From: Gnetum montanum
Taxonomy: Eukaryota; Streptophyta; Gnetopsida; Gnetales; Gnetaceae
Reading direction: 5' to 3'
DNA: 36,033 bases
NCBI GenBank assembly: GCA_015680685.1
Contig: MNCI01004094.1
Coordinates: forward strand, 154,907 to 190,939
The notes beneath the pieces are model-generated. The model had not been told where the DNA came from. It saw only the letters and a list, made by a program, of their open reading frames with translations, and ran no database searches. Positions 11,378 through 21,326 of the stretch are shown piece by piece. The first letter of the stretch is position 1, and the number at the start of each line of letters is the position of its first letter. Position numbers and translations under genes: made by a program.

Positions 11378-11471
11378 TTATGACAAAGGGGGATCTTAAG
11401 TTAGCAGAAGTTGAAGAAGCCCTNGTTATGACAAAGGGGGATCTTAAGTTAGCAGAAGTTGAAGAAGCCCT
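11378..11471. other. 46-bp direct duplication joined at an N (probable assembly artefact)
   Basis: Bases 11378-11423 are repeated exactly at 11426-11471, with N at 11424. It lies in the decayed gag-protease linker of X. Confidence 0.8.
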
Positions 11472-12384
11472 TTCATCGCAAGGGGGGTACTCATATCACA
11501 ACTAGTTCTCTTAAGGGTCTCCAACCATCATCAATGTTGAATGCTGAAATAATGTAAGGGTTATCATTAGCATTCAATGGGTCTTTATAGACTTATATCA
11601 ACTAATTTTGCAATTGGATTGGATTGGAAGCATCTAAGACTAGCTCCCTCCTATCTATCATCCTCTACAAGTCATCCTTCAGCGCAAGGTGGAAGTCTAT
11701 GTCATGACTAGGCAGCTATTAATAGTGGCAAAAGTAGTCTAGTTTAAGTATATAGGTATTTGTTGGTCATCCTTCATTGCTCAAGTGGGATCCTTCGCTA
11801 TTTCACATAGCCACTTGTATTTCTTTCAAGAAGCTTTGGTCATTTATTTGTATTACATGCACCCACTCTTTAGCAGTTCGTCTAGCAACTCAAATGGCTT
11901 TAGGGGTAAGGTTGTGTACTTACTATGGTCTTTTTACTCAAAATTTGACCTAGTTCCAGTTGATGAAGTCACCCCAAAGGTTGATGGTTGGATATTACAA
12001 TCATTATTAGGGCCTTGGGTGGATTGGTCCTTGGCCCTTGGTTAGTGATCTTTGCTTCTTTGGTCATAGTTGATATGGCCATATTGTTATGGTTGCTCTT
12101 TTCTTTGTCTCTTCATGTATGTTAATTTATATATGCTACATAGGCCTGATCATGATTGGTGTTCATAGCATCCTCTATATTCTTGGTTTGAGAAAATGCT
12201 TGGCTAAGGGACTACAGGTCAAGATAGTAAATTTTTAACTTGATAAAGTTGTTCACCACCCCATAGAATATGGCTAGAAGATGGGCCTTAGCTATGGGCT
12301 TTGGTATTTTGTTCAATAGTCCATTCAATTGTTGGATGAACTTCTATAAACATTCTAGGGATCCCTACTTAACCTTCATGAGTT
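11472..12384 (-). pseudogene. X gag, C-terminal part, decayed and split by element Y
   Basis: Minus-strand translation from 12384 gives LMKVKQG, then NKIPKPIAKAHLLAI, FIKLKIYYLDL and SLSQAFSQTKNIE, which align block for block with Y gag at about 15840-16050. Further on, LALKDDL and RRELVLDASNP near 11700-11640 match the stretch after Y's zinc knuckle (LALKDDI, HEELVLDEPNSP), while the knuckle itself has lost its cysteines. The N-terminal part is at 35123-35978. Taking out Y and one target-duplication copy brings the two parts back into one frame at the junction. Confidence 0.8.
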
Positions 12385-12389
12385 GGTTA
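12385..12389. repeat. Y target-site duplication, left copy (GGTTA)
   Basis: GGTTA precedes the TGAAAC start of the left LTR. GGTCA follows the right LTR at 35123-35127. Four of five bases agree, and the difference is a transition. Confidence 0.75.
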
Positions 12390-13026
12390 TGAAACACCAC
12401 CAGATTTCATGTTGTAGCACTCATTCTCTAGCATAGAACAATGACTCATTGTAAATGTGAGGTATGTAGCCCAGGAGCTACAATCTTGCATAATTCAGCT
12501 TTTGGAGCCAAAAAATGCTCCAAAAGTTATTATTTCCTTATTTCCCAACTAGAAATAGGTGTCCCATGTCCATATCTAGGTCTAGGAAGGTTGAAAGTGC
12601 CTTTGGAATGACCAAAAATGGCATTTTCATTGTTTTTTTATAAGGGTATAGCCCCAACTACGTTGGAGCCATTTTTAGTAGTCACTAGAACTACACTTTC
12701 AGTGGTCATAGTAGCTACAACTAATGTAGTCACCACCAAGACCCAATAGAAGTGTAATGATGGGATCCATGGATTTTCTCATTTTCCAATGACACCTAGT
12801 GTAGTCATTCCAAGTAAACAATAACTAGTGTAGACAATGTTCATTACCAAGCATAACAATTTCCTATGGGATCCACCACTTATGTAGTTTTTGTTTACCT
12901 TTCTAGTTCCCAACCCTTGCCCCATGTTCTAGCACCTCCAGTGTAGTCACAAAAGCCTATTTGCTACTTATGGTAAATAGATGGACTTTGTGAGTGAAGT
13001 CCATTTTGGATTTAGCACAAATGGCA

Positions 13027-13118
13027 ACTACACTAGCAATAGTCAGTAGACTACACTAGTAGTAGTGAGTAGACTACCCTAGAAGTAGTTAGTAAACTAC
13101 ACTAATAGAAGTAACTAT
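13027..13118 (+). repeat. 23-bp tandem repeats in Y 5' LTR
   Basis: Four consecutive 23-base units start with ACTACACTAG or a one-base variant at 13027, 13050, 13073 and 13096. The matching block in the 3' LTR is 34168-34297, with diverged units. The ACTAC/GTAGT word is the same as in Y's internal palindromic array. Confidence 0.8.
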
Positions 13119-13747
13119 TGTATATCCTTAATCAATGGCAATCTATCAACAATTAATTACAGTCAACGAAAAATCTAAAAAATGGCAATCCTAACCCTAT
13201 GAAAATTCAATGTTAACACCATAGAATGGTTCCAAATTTTGGTAGTTTCTAACTTTGGCATTTTTTGCATTCCATAAAGCCATTTTGAGCACTTTGGCAT
13301 TTCAAAAACCATTTTGCAATAATACCATTTTCCATTCCCAACCATCACAACCCATTGTAACTGTTACACCGTTATTTGGTAGTACTATTTGGTAGTAGAA
13401 ATTGGGACTAAGTTGGGCATAGAGACCCTCATATGATTTCTATTACACCAAATGTGCAATACCAATCTCATTCCCACCTTATAGATCTAGTGAAAACCAT
13501 CAAAAAGTTACAAAAAATCAAAGCTAGGAAGAAACTGAATCATGGAGCCACCCTTCTCCAATAAACTTCGAGCTTCGACAAGCAACTTCTTGTGCCCCTA
13601 GGTACATACCTATACATTGTGAACCCAATTCTTTTATATTTTTTATATAAATTTTGTTGTTCATGTTATGCAAGGTTTCTATTTCATTTTTGCACTTATT
13701 TCTGTAACTGTAATCCCATTTCCATTTTCGTTAGCCTAGTTCTAGTC

Positions 13748-13790
13748 ATATTTTTATTTTCATTTTCATTTTCATTTTCATTTTCATTCT
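13748..13790 (+). repeat. TTTTCA hexanucleotide microsatellite
   Basis: About six units of TTTTCA in a row. The equivalent place in the 3' LTR (about 34890-34920) is T-rich but not a regular repeat, so this is a later expansion in one LTR. Confidence 0.75.
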
Positions 13791-13990
13791 TGACTTCATC
13801 TACAAATACACCCACATTTCCATATCCATTTTTGTATTACATTTTCTAAGTTCTAGGATGATCGATAAGACCATCCAGGGCACCTTGAATCCCATCTTTT
13901 AGTGGCCCTTGGGATTAGGGGTTAAGACTATTTTGGTTCTTAGATCTTTCGATTTCCTCATTCCAAAAATCAATATTTCTAGCATTAAAA

Positions 13991-14508
13991 GGAGGGCCTC
14001 CACCCAAATCCTTAGCCATGAATCCATTTCAGTGATTTTTTTTTTTCAACACCAAGCCTTTGTGTAGTAGCAATAGTAAATTTGGGTTTTGCTGCAAATT
14101 TCCCATCTAGTGCAACACCCATTCCTACAACTCCCATTTCAATGGGCTTTGCTACAAATTTTTTTTGTCTACTACAACACCTATTCTATTGGGCTTTGCT
14201 GTACTTTTTTTTCTATCTACTACAACACCTATTTCATTTAACTCCATTCTACTGGACATCATTCCATTGAACATCCATTCCATTGGATGCCATTCTATTC
14301 AACTCCATTCTATTGGACACCATTCCATTCAACTCCATTTCATTGAATGTCATTCCATCCAACTCCATTCCTACTATGATACCCATGTCTACTTAGTAAT
14401 TGTTTCCTACTATCTTTCTATTTTTATCCTACTGCATCAGTAGTTTACCTTATCTATTATGCTTTTACTAAAATAGTAAAAAGAACAAAAACAAACCACA
14501 TTTTCAAC
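13991..14508 (+). other. Y leader: possible PBS and two tandem repeat series
   Basis: Directly after the LTR, GGAGGGCCTCC has a weak resemblance to a PBS for plant tRNA-Gln (tRNA 3' end ACCTCCA), but I would not insist on it. From about 14060 to 14235 there are two to three units of about 55 bases containing CTACTACAACACC and GGGCTTTGCT. From about 14250 to 14375 there is a run of 15-base units of the CATTCCATTCAACTC type that alternate in pairs. Open frames across the repeats look like repeat translation, not genes. Confidence 0.6.
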
Positions 14509-17000
14509 ATGTCTTTCAGCCAATCAACTATATTACCCTACAACTTCACTGACAATGCTTTTGGCCAGGAGGCTATGAGGGTCTACAACCCCAAAGACCC
14601 TATTGTGATTGAAAGTAGACAATTCCTTAGGCTAAAGGATTAAAGCCTAAATTTTTCCACCATAAATAAAGAACATTATAATTTCATTTATGCAAGAATT
14701 CAAATGGGCCTACTCATTCCACGTGAGGAAGCTGAAGCCAAACATGAGTATGAGCTTATCCACCATGACAAGAAGGATTGCATCCCTTTCCCATTCCCAT
14801 ACAATAAAATTCCTTTTAATGACACCCACACCTATGTTATATCTCATTTGATTGAGCTAGATGAGTAGAGTGAGAAGCTCAATATGGTGAGCCAACACGA
14901 AGAAACCAATGAGTTTGAAGCTGAGCCTAAACTTGACAACCTCATTGTAGGTCTATTCTAAGTGATAAGCCCCTAGGTTATCATGCTTACTTCAACCCCT
15001 CTAGTTACTTCAATAGTTTAGATGCCTCAATTATCATCTCCCATATATCCCACAATATTTGGGACTACACTAATTATAGCCATACACTAGGTGCAACTTG
15101 CACCATAGACAACCTCCTCATTCTCATCAATGTCCTTTTCCAAACAACCTCATTCCATTCACCTAGTGTTGGTGATGTCTACCTCACCATCTCAATTTTT
15201 CATACCAATAGCACCCTCATTGGGACCCCAAGAAACACAAGCCTCTCATACTCCTTTTGTCCCCTTTGTGCCTCAAGTTCTAGCACAAACATCTTTTTCT
15301 TTGTTTAGCCCACCTATAATCACCATAACCCCACCTCTCCCTTCAATACCACAACCTATCATGAGGCCACTAGTCTTAAATCTTCTTCCTCAACCATCAA
15401 CATAAACACTACAACCCACAAGGATGTCCCAAGGCTTGGATCAAGCTTTCCAAATGATCCAAGACCTTAACGAAGAGCTACGAAATCTTAAAGCCAACAT
15501 AACTCAGTTGGTCAAGGCTCTATATTTCTACCAAGATGACCCTATAAGCCCTATTATGCCTCAACTAACCTTGCCCGCATGCTTACCTATTCCAAACTTC
15601 ACCAAATACAATGGTGAAGGGGATCACAACATACATCTAGTAACCTTCCAATCTAAGTGCCTCTTCTTGCAAGCTTGGCCTCATACAATACGACAAATTT
15701 TCCCCATGTCTCTAAAAGGAAAGGCTCTAGATTGGTACTAAACCTTGCCTAGAGGTTCTATCTCTTCCCTTGAGGACTTGATTAGCCAATTTGTCAAATG
15801 CTTTAGATACAAATTAAAGTTAGATGCCACATTGGACCAATTGATGAAGGTGAGGTAAGGGCCATGTGAACCAGCCAAAAGATTCATTCAAAGGTGAAAA
15901 AAAATACTTAACAAGATTCTAGAACCTATTTCTAGAACCCTCCTCTTGGCCATTTATAGGGGACTAGTAAATGACTTTATCAAGTTAAAGTTGTACTACT
16001 TAGAGCCCTAGTCACTAAGACAAGCCTTCTCACAAACCAAAAACATTGAGGTGGTAGTTCAGGCTAGCAATGATCCAACCTATGTGGCCTACAAAAACCA
16101 ACATGCGAGGAGAGATAATAATAAAACTAAGCAAGAACACACAATCATCACTACAGTAACAAAAGACTCAAAACAAGGAAAGAGGCAATGATCATCACCA
16201 TGCAACACATCCCCTGACTCATCACAACCATCCACTTCCTATGCCCCAAATCAACCAAGATCAAAATTTGGAATTAAGAATAGGTCTAAGCACATAAATT
16301 TTTCTATGAAGCCCTTTTAGCTCTTAGAAAAATTAATTAAAGACAACCATATACAACATAATCAATTGTCTGAAGAGATTCGCAAGAGACATGATCATCT
16401 TTGCGACATAGCTAGAGACCCAATGATAGCTACCAAATATGATATGAAGCTGCTAGGGTACTTTAGATTGGATAGGTATTGCTATTATCATAAAATGGTT
16501 GGTCATAACATCAATTTTTGCCTAGCATTAAAGGATGACATCCAGAAGACAGTAGACCACGAAGAGTTGGTATTGGATGAGCCTAACTCTCCAAAAGCCC
16601 ACAAAAAATTTCATACTATAGTCTCATTCATAGAAACCAAATGGTTTAATCCTTCCAAGGAACCAATTTTCATTAGAGTACTACAAAAATCCCAAAACAC
16701 AAAGCCAAGAGTGCCATTCATCGTATAGGTACCACCTCCTCCACCCTTAAGAAACCTTTCATTATACATGTCCCCCCTCTATTGGCTTCAATATCACAAT
16801 GTAATCAACAAGTTACTAGTCCTTCAAAACCCATGGAACCATTTGTTATTTGGGTCCCTCCACCTTCAAAAAATAAGCCTACAATAATCCATGACCAAAG
16901 CCCACCTATAATGGCCCACAACTCAAAGGTTAGTAAGAAACCACCATCACAACAGGGGTGAAAGTAACTTGTCATCAAACCAACGAAAAAGCCCAGTAAA
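14509..17000 (+). pseudogene. Y gag polyprotein, decayed
   Basis: One reading frame runs from the ATG at 14509 to the stop at 16728, about 740 codons interrupted only by scattered stops. The N-terminal part is followed by a Pro/Ser-rich stretch (15130-15405), then a helical segment (QGLDQAFQMIQDLNEEL) and the capsid-like core at about 15560-15960 with NYNGEGD-like, SLKGKALDWY, LPRGSISSLEDL and FVKCFRYKLKL, the usual plant retrotransposon gag pattern. A zinc-knuckle-like C-x2-H-x4-H-x4-C (YCYYHKMVGHNINFC) is at about 16477-16521. The Pro/Lys-rich linker after 16728 is open in another frame, so one frameshift separates gag from protease. Most stops are one transition from Gln, Arg or Trp codons. 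Confidence 0.85.
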
Positions 17001-17843
17001 CGTAACCAACCAAGACCTACACCAAAATCAACAGCATCCATGGACAAGGGTCCCAAGGCACATGAACCAAAATCTAAGCCAAAAACTTTAAAAAGGATGG
17101 AAGGGGTTAGAACCACTAAGGCCAAAAAGTTACAAGCCAAGGAAAAGAGCTTCCTTGTAACCATGGAACATGTCACATGATCCCTTAGGAAAAAGAACAT
17201 GTTACCAAACTTGTATGACTTGGTCATGACATCTCCAAGTCATAGAGATGTACTAGCTCAAGTGTTAACCTCTATCCCTATGAGTAGAGACATGCCCACC
17301 AACAAAGAATTAATCCACTCTATCATTGAGCAAGCTTCACTTAGAGAAAAAAAACATCAATCCATGCTCAACTTCCATGACAGTGAAGTAAAGGTTGACT
17401 CTAGAAATAGAGAAGTGCTATCTACCCCTCTCCTCATTACTATATGTGTGGGCAAGTACAAGGGCCATTTTGTTCATGTAGATGATGGAGCAACAACAAA
17501 CATTGTACCATTTTCCATTGTTAACAAGCTAGGCTTAATCGAGAATATCTAGGAGAACACTACCTCAGCACTCAAGTCATTTAATGGCTCATAGGTAGTA
17601 GTTCAAGGTTCCATATCCTTAGATTTTGTGGTTGGGGAACAGTTTCCCACATCTACCAACTTCCTAGTAGTTGAAGAGGCACCTAGGTTTAACTTGATCC
17701 TAGGGAGACCATGGTTGGCTATGTTTTGTGTAGTCTCATTTCCTATACATCAGGAAATTCACTTGCCATACGAGGGAGGGGAAATTGTCATTTTTGGGGA
17801 CAATATGTTAGTATCATTGGTTAACTATGTTAACACTGATTAA
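17001..17843 (+). pseudogene. Y retropepsin-like aspartic protease, decayed
   Basis: The frame shared by 17199-17552 and 17628-17843 contains LITICVGKYKGHFVHVDDGA, with the catalytic Asp-Asp-Gly-Ala in place of the more common Asp-Ser/Thr-Gly-Ala, and later NLILGRPWLAM, the second hallmark of plant Gypsy proteases. Two stops (17550 and about 17593) break it. The preceding Lys/Pro-rich linker is in the same frame. X has the same domain with the same Asp-Asp variant, so the variant is a family trait. The frame closes at 17843 and no RT follows. Confidence 0.85.
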
Positions 17844-18182
17844 GGTTTAAAGGTGGAGTTTCAAAAGGAAACTCCTAACACCCAAATTGGGGCCAACAAC
17901 ATTGAGAACAACAACGATGCAAATAATGCCAACTTTGTGACATAGGACAATCAATGAAAATTCCTACAACTTGTCATGCTAAACAAGAGAAATAGTGGTC
18001 ATAGAATCATGCCAAAAGGATTCCTTGATCTCTCAAAGATTAAACAATAAGTTTGTGGTAAATGTCTCATGCATTCCTTTGTCAGTTGTTTATTTACCTT
18101 TATAACATTATATCATGTTTTAATGTTGGCTGTAGTCTTATGTGCTCTTTCTAGAGCATCTCATACTTGTTAGGCAAATACT

Positions 18183-18367
18183 GACACCATGATCCGTTAA
18201 GACCTTAAACTGGTAATATCGCCTGCCATGGCCTTAATCTAATGATATTATAGCCCGCTAAAGCCTAAAATTGGCAATATGATCCACCAAGGCCTAAAAT
18301 TGGCAATATAGCCCACCAAGGCCTAAAATTGATACTGTGATGACTTACCGAGGCCTAAAATGACTAG
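18183..18367 (+). repeat. Minisatellite A in Y (about 30-bp units)
   Basis: Six degenerate units built around CCACCAAGGCCTAAAATTGG, spaced by about 28-33 bases. Related units recur at 32006-32110 and 32886-33039 in Y and on the minus strand at 9704-9775 in X. Confidence 0.8.
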
Positions 18368-19429
18368 GTTGCTAGGACCGAAAGCCAGTGGATTTGTAGT
18401 CTTCCTCTTATCTCTTTTGTGTGTACATTGGGACATGTTCACTTTATCACATTTTTCATAGTTTTCACTTTAAAATCCCCCATATCTTTTACATTTCTTA
18501 TGTTTTTCACTTCATTACCAAATTTTACTTAGTAGTCATATTATTTTAATTTCTAGCCTTTATGCAAAAGAAAATCTTGGAAAAATAAAATGTAAAAACA
18601 TAAAAATCTAAAAAGTATTTAGCCAAAACAATGGCCATGGAATATCCTTAACCATAGTTGTAAGAGAAATACATTGTTGTTGGCATACTCAAAAATACAC
18701 AAAATTAAGCCATGGGGGGAAAACAAGGCTCATTAGGTACACCATTACCAACTACATCAATGTCATAGCATGGAACTTATGAACAACAATACAATAAACT
18801 GATTAAACATTGGTAATCATTATAACCATAATACATAACCATTAAAATAGAGAAAATGGGTTTGGGCTTTATTATGCATGCCTTAGCAAACATGTCCAAC
18901 ACTATATAGTTTCCGAATGCTTCACTGAAAACAAAATATTTGATTACTTCATGAGTTCATGTATGGTTGATGTCTTAAACAAGGTTATAAAGTTGCTATG
19001 GAAAGACTGAAAATTAGACAAGTACATTTGACATTTTGATGCATACTACAGTTTTCATACACCTTCACTTTCTATGTGTCAGGAAACATTTGACACCTAA
19101 GGAAACTATACATGTAGACATCTAGAAATTCAAAGTGGGAATTCTTTTGGAGTTAGGATTATCTTATTAAAAATAAAAAATAAACTAAAATAAAATAAAA
19201 AATAAAAGTATGCATACACTAGGATTTTTGGGTTTTATAGGCTTGACTACACTAAAGCCTACCCTTTCAAAAGCCTTGAAACTAATGACACCACCCATCC
19301 ATACTCTAAAACCAAATCTCTAGTCCCCCATAAATGAAAAAACATCATTACTAAGCTAAGAAGTTAGTGTGGATAATTGTGATAAAGAAAAAGGCAAAAA
19401 TTCATAAGAAATTCATCTAAAACTAGGAT
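18368..19429. other. Y internal region with no recognised feature
   Basis: About 1.06 kb of AT-rich sequence with many stops in all frames. I see no domain, RNA gene or regular repeat here beyond an A-rich run near 19165-19205. Confidence 0.5.
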
Positions 19430-20334
19430 TTTTATGGGACTATGCTAGGCCTGGAGGTAGACTATGTTGGCCCAACGTAGTCCATGGTAGAATAGATCAT
19501 GCTCAGCCCAACTAGCTTCTAATCAACTTTAGATTATCATCCTACCATTCCAAACCTTGGCCAAAGCTCCTAGCAGCATTAAGACTTGGTCAAATGCATT
19601 TAGTTGTGTAAAAAATTAATCATTTTCCATGACTATGCAAAAATCCTTGAATCAGTCACACACAAACTCAAACTCACCTCCCAATAACACCAAAACACCA
19701 TAGAAATGAAGACTAGGTTAAACCTTATTTTTCCTAGTTCACATGACCAAACACCAGGGCCCAACATAGTCCACCCAGAGTTGGCTATAATTAATAAAAA
19801 AACCATGCACATTGACCTCCAGTAAATCCTAAAACCCCATTTAAACTTGTCTACCATAAAACCTATCTTTTTTCCATAATTTTTTGAACCTACCATCTTG
19901 ATTACTTTGATAGAAGAGGGGGACTACGCTAGGAAAAAATAGTCCTAGTCTGAGCCCAGTGTAGTCCACCAAAACTAATCAAAATTTGTCAAAAGTGACT
20001 TAAACCTGCTGTTAATTGATCCCAAAACCCTATTTAAGCCTGATTGACTATGTTGGAGGGAAGTGGGGACTATGCTAACCCAATGTAGTCCACTCTTGTG
20101 CCTAGTGTAGTCTATAGAAAATTAACCAAAAATTTCAAAAAAATAGCCTGAATCCACTTTTGGAAAGCCCTAGGGCCTTGTTGGAACCTACCTTGATCAT
20201 GGAAGCCTGTATTGACCATGCCCAAGTGTTAACTACGTTTGAGAAAGAGAGGACTATGTTGGGCCAGTGTAGTCCTAGTGGGAGGCCAACGTAGTCTAGA
20301 TTATGGAGTCCAAATCCAAGTCAAACTAACCATG
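19430..20334. repeat. GTAGTCC palindromic tandem array in Y, left part (cut by Z)
   Basis: Five degenerate units, with cores near 19440, 19758, 19920, 20066 and 20250, each carrying GGGACTACGCT-like and CAACGTAGTCC-like half-sites. Spacing is about 150-320 bases. The sequences between cores also resemble each other, with phrases such as CCAAAACTAATCAAAA and AACCCTATTTAAG. The array resumes after Z at 29487-30260. Confidence 0.75.
20330..20334. repeat. Z target-site duplication, left copy (CCATG)
   Basis: CCATG precedes the TGATGA start of Z, and CCAAG follows its end at 29487-29491. Four of five bases agree. Confidence 0.75.
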
Positions 20335-21191
20335 TGATGAATCACAGTTTACTAGGCCTCGATATTGGGTACATGATATCATAGCTTGGGTATGATATTG
20401 TATACATGATATCATGATTCCTGTGCTAGCCTATAAATATAGCACTCAGGTGCACAAAGAGGAAGCATTAGAATCATCAGGAGTTTTGAGTCTTTTAGGG
20501 TCAAGTCTTTTGTTAATTTTTAGTTAGTTTTTAGTTCTTTTCCCAAGTGCATGCCTGTAGTGTGATGCTTGTAATTGTACAGAACCTTTTTTTGAGTGTG
20601 ACATACTTGGACACGCGCACGATCATCAATAAATATTAAGATTACTCCATCATTGCAACATTCACTTAGCTTTTAATTTGTTTTAATTATTTATTATTTA
20701 TTAATATTTTTTAATTAATATTCCTTTTACTATCATTTACTATTCCTGTTGTTAACACAGACTGAGTACATCTTAATTATGAACTTTTAAGTGTAACTAC
20801 ATGGTAGCGTATCAAGTAGTGTCTCAAGTGATGTGCACTTGGCAACCCCATAAGTAGTACACAAAGTTCAAGAGGTGTACATATGATTAGGGATGGATAC
20901 TCATCGCACTTCAGCTATCTTAGATCTTATTTCCTATTTCTTATTAGCTTAATTAAATTACTTCGCATTATCCTTAGGAGTAGCATAGTAGTAGAAACCA
21001 CATCATACACCTCACTTTGGACTAAACCATACGTGACAAAGAAAATACTAGTCTAGGTGGGAAGACAGCAAACTACGAGCAATGTATAACTATTTAGGTT
21101 CCACAACTAGTCTATCTATGGAGTTCAACCAAATCACATGTACACGCTTGTATTCGTATGGTTGAGCGTAGGGGTACCTTGCCACTCATCA
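20335..21191 (+). repeat. Z 5' LTR (857 bp)
   Basis: Starts TGATGAATCACAG and ends GCCACTCATCA, directly before the PBS. It aligns over its whole length with 28628-29486. U3 holds GATATC-type motifs and the TATA box at 20430-20437. The last 50 bases resemble the ends of W's LTR and of the partial LTR at 35979. Confidence 0.93.
20430..20437 (+). promoter_or_regulatory. TATA box in Z 5' LTR
   Basis: TATAAATA lies 95 bases inside the LTR after the GATATC-rich U3 and is conserved at 28725-28732 in the other LTR. Transcription would start shortly downstream. Confidence 0.68.
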
Positions 21192-21192
21192 T

Positions 21193-21210
21193 TGGCACTG
21201 TTGCAAGGGA
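21193..21210 (+). other. Z primer-binding site, tRNA-Asp type
   Basis: TGGCACTGTTGCAAGGGA follows the LTR after one base. It resembles the tRNA-Asp complement TGGCGCCGTTGCCGGGGA with a few substitutions, and it matches the position and type of W's PBS. Confidence 0.8.
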
Positions 21211-21326
21211 CGGTGCTAGTTATCTAGATCATTTATATCATACAAGGTCATTGTAATAGGGTATTAATGATATATCTTTTAGACAAAGAAATTAAATTCA
21301 ATTAAGGTACACATAATTCACGACAA

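Larger units (their letters stand above)
9677..12389 (-). mobile_element. Element X, left half: gag-protease LTR element of the Y family, cut by W and Y
   Basis: The minus strand holds the C-terminal part of a gag, its zinc-finger remnant and an aspartic protease, all homologous to those of Y. The right half of the same gag is at 35123-35978, across the whole of Y. The block ends abruptly at W's LTR on one side and at Y's LTR on the other. No RT is seen. No LTR of X is in the window. Confidence 0.8.
12390..13990 (+). repeat. Y 5' LTR (1601 bp)
   Basis: It begins TGAAACACCACCAG and aligns along its length with 33533-35122. The last bases, CATTAAAA here and CGCTAATA in the other copy, suggest an ancestral CA end. 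It contains four 23-bp repeats (13027-13118), a TTTTCA microsatellite (13748-13790) absent as such from the other LTR, and a possible TATA-like ATATAAAT near 13643. Confidence 0.88.

Noticed and set aside
13027-13118. CRISPR-like regular repeats
   Set aside because: The 23-base units are directly contiguous with no spacers and lie in a plant LTR; they are a tandem repeat.
13592-13849. Hydrophobic Phe/Ser-rich open frame
   Set aside because: It is the translation of the T-rich end of Y's LTR, including the TTTTCA microsatellite.
14250-14375. CATTCC-rich block resembling vertebrate pericentromeric satellite, possible contamination
   Set aside because: It is embedded between Y's LTR and gag, with irregular 15-base alternation; the resemblance is only of a short word.
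14082-14443. Open frames with a repeating His-Ser-Ile pattern
   Set aside because: They are translations of the 15-base tandem repeat in Y's leader and have no start context or homologue in X.
16805-17227. 140-codon minus-strand open frame with hydrophobic stretches
   Set aside because: It is the antisense of Y's Lys/Pro-rich gag-protease linker, which explains its Gly/Leu/Phe composition.
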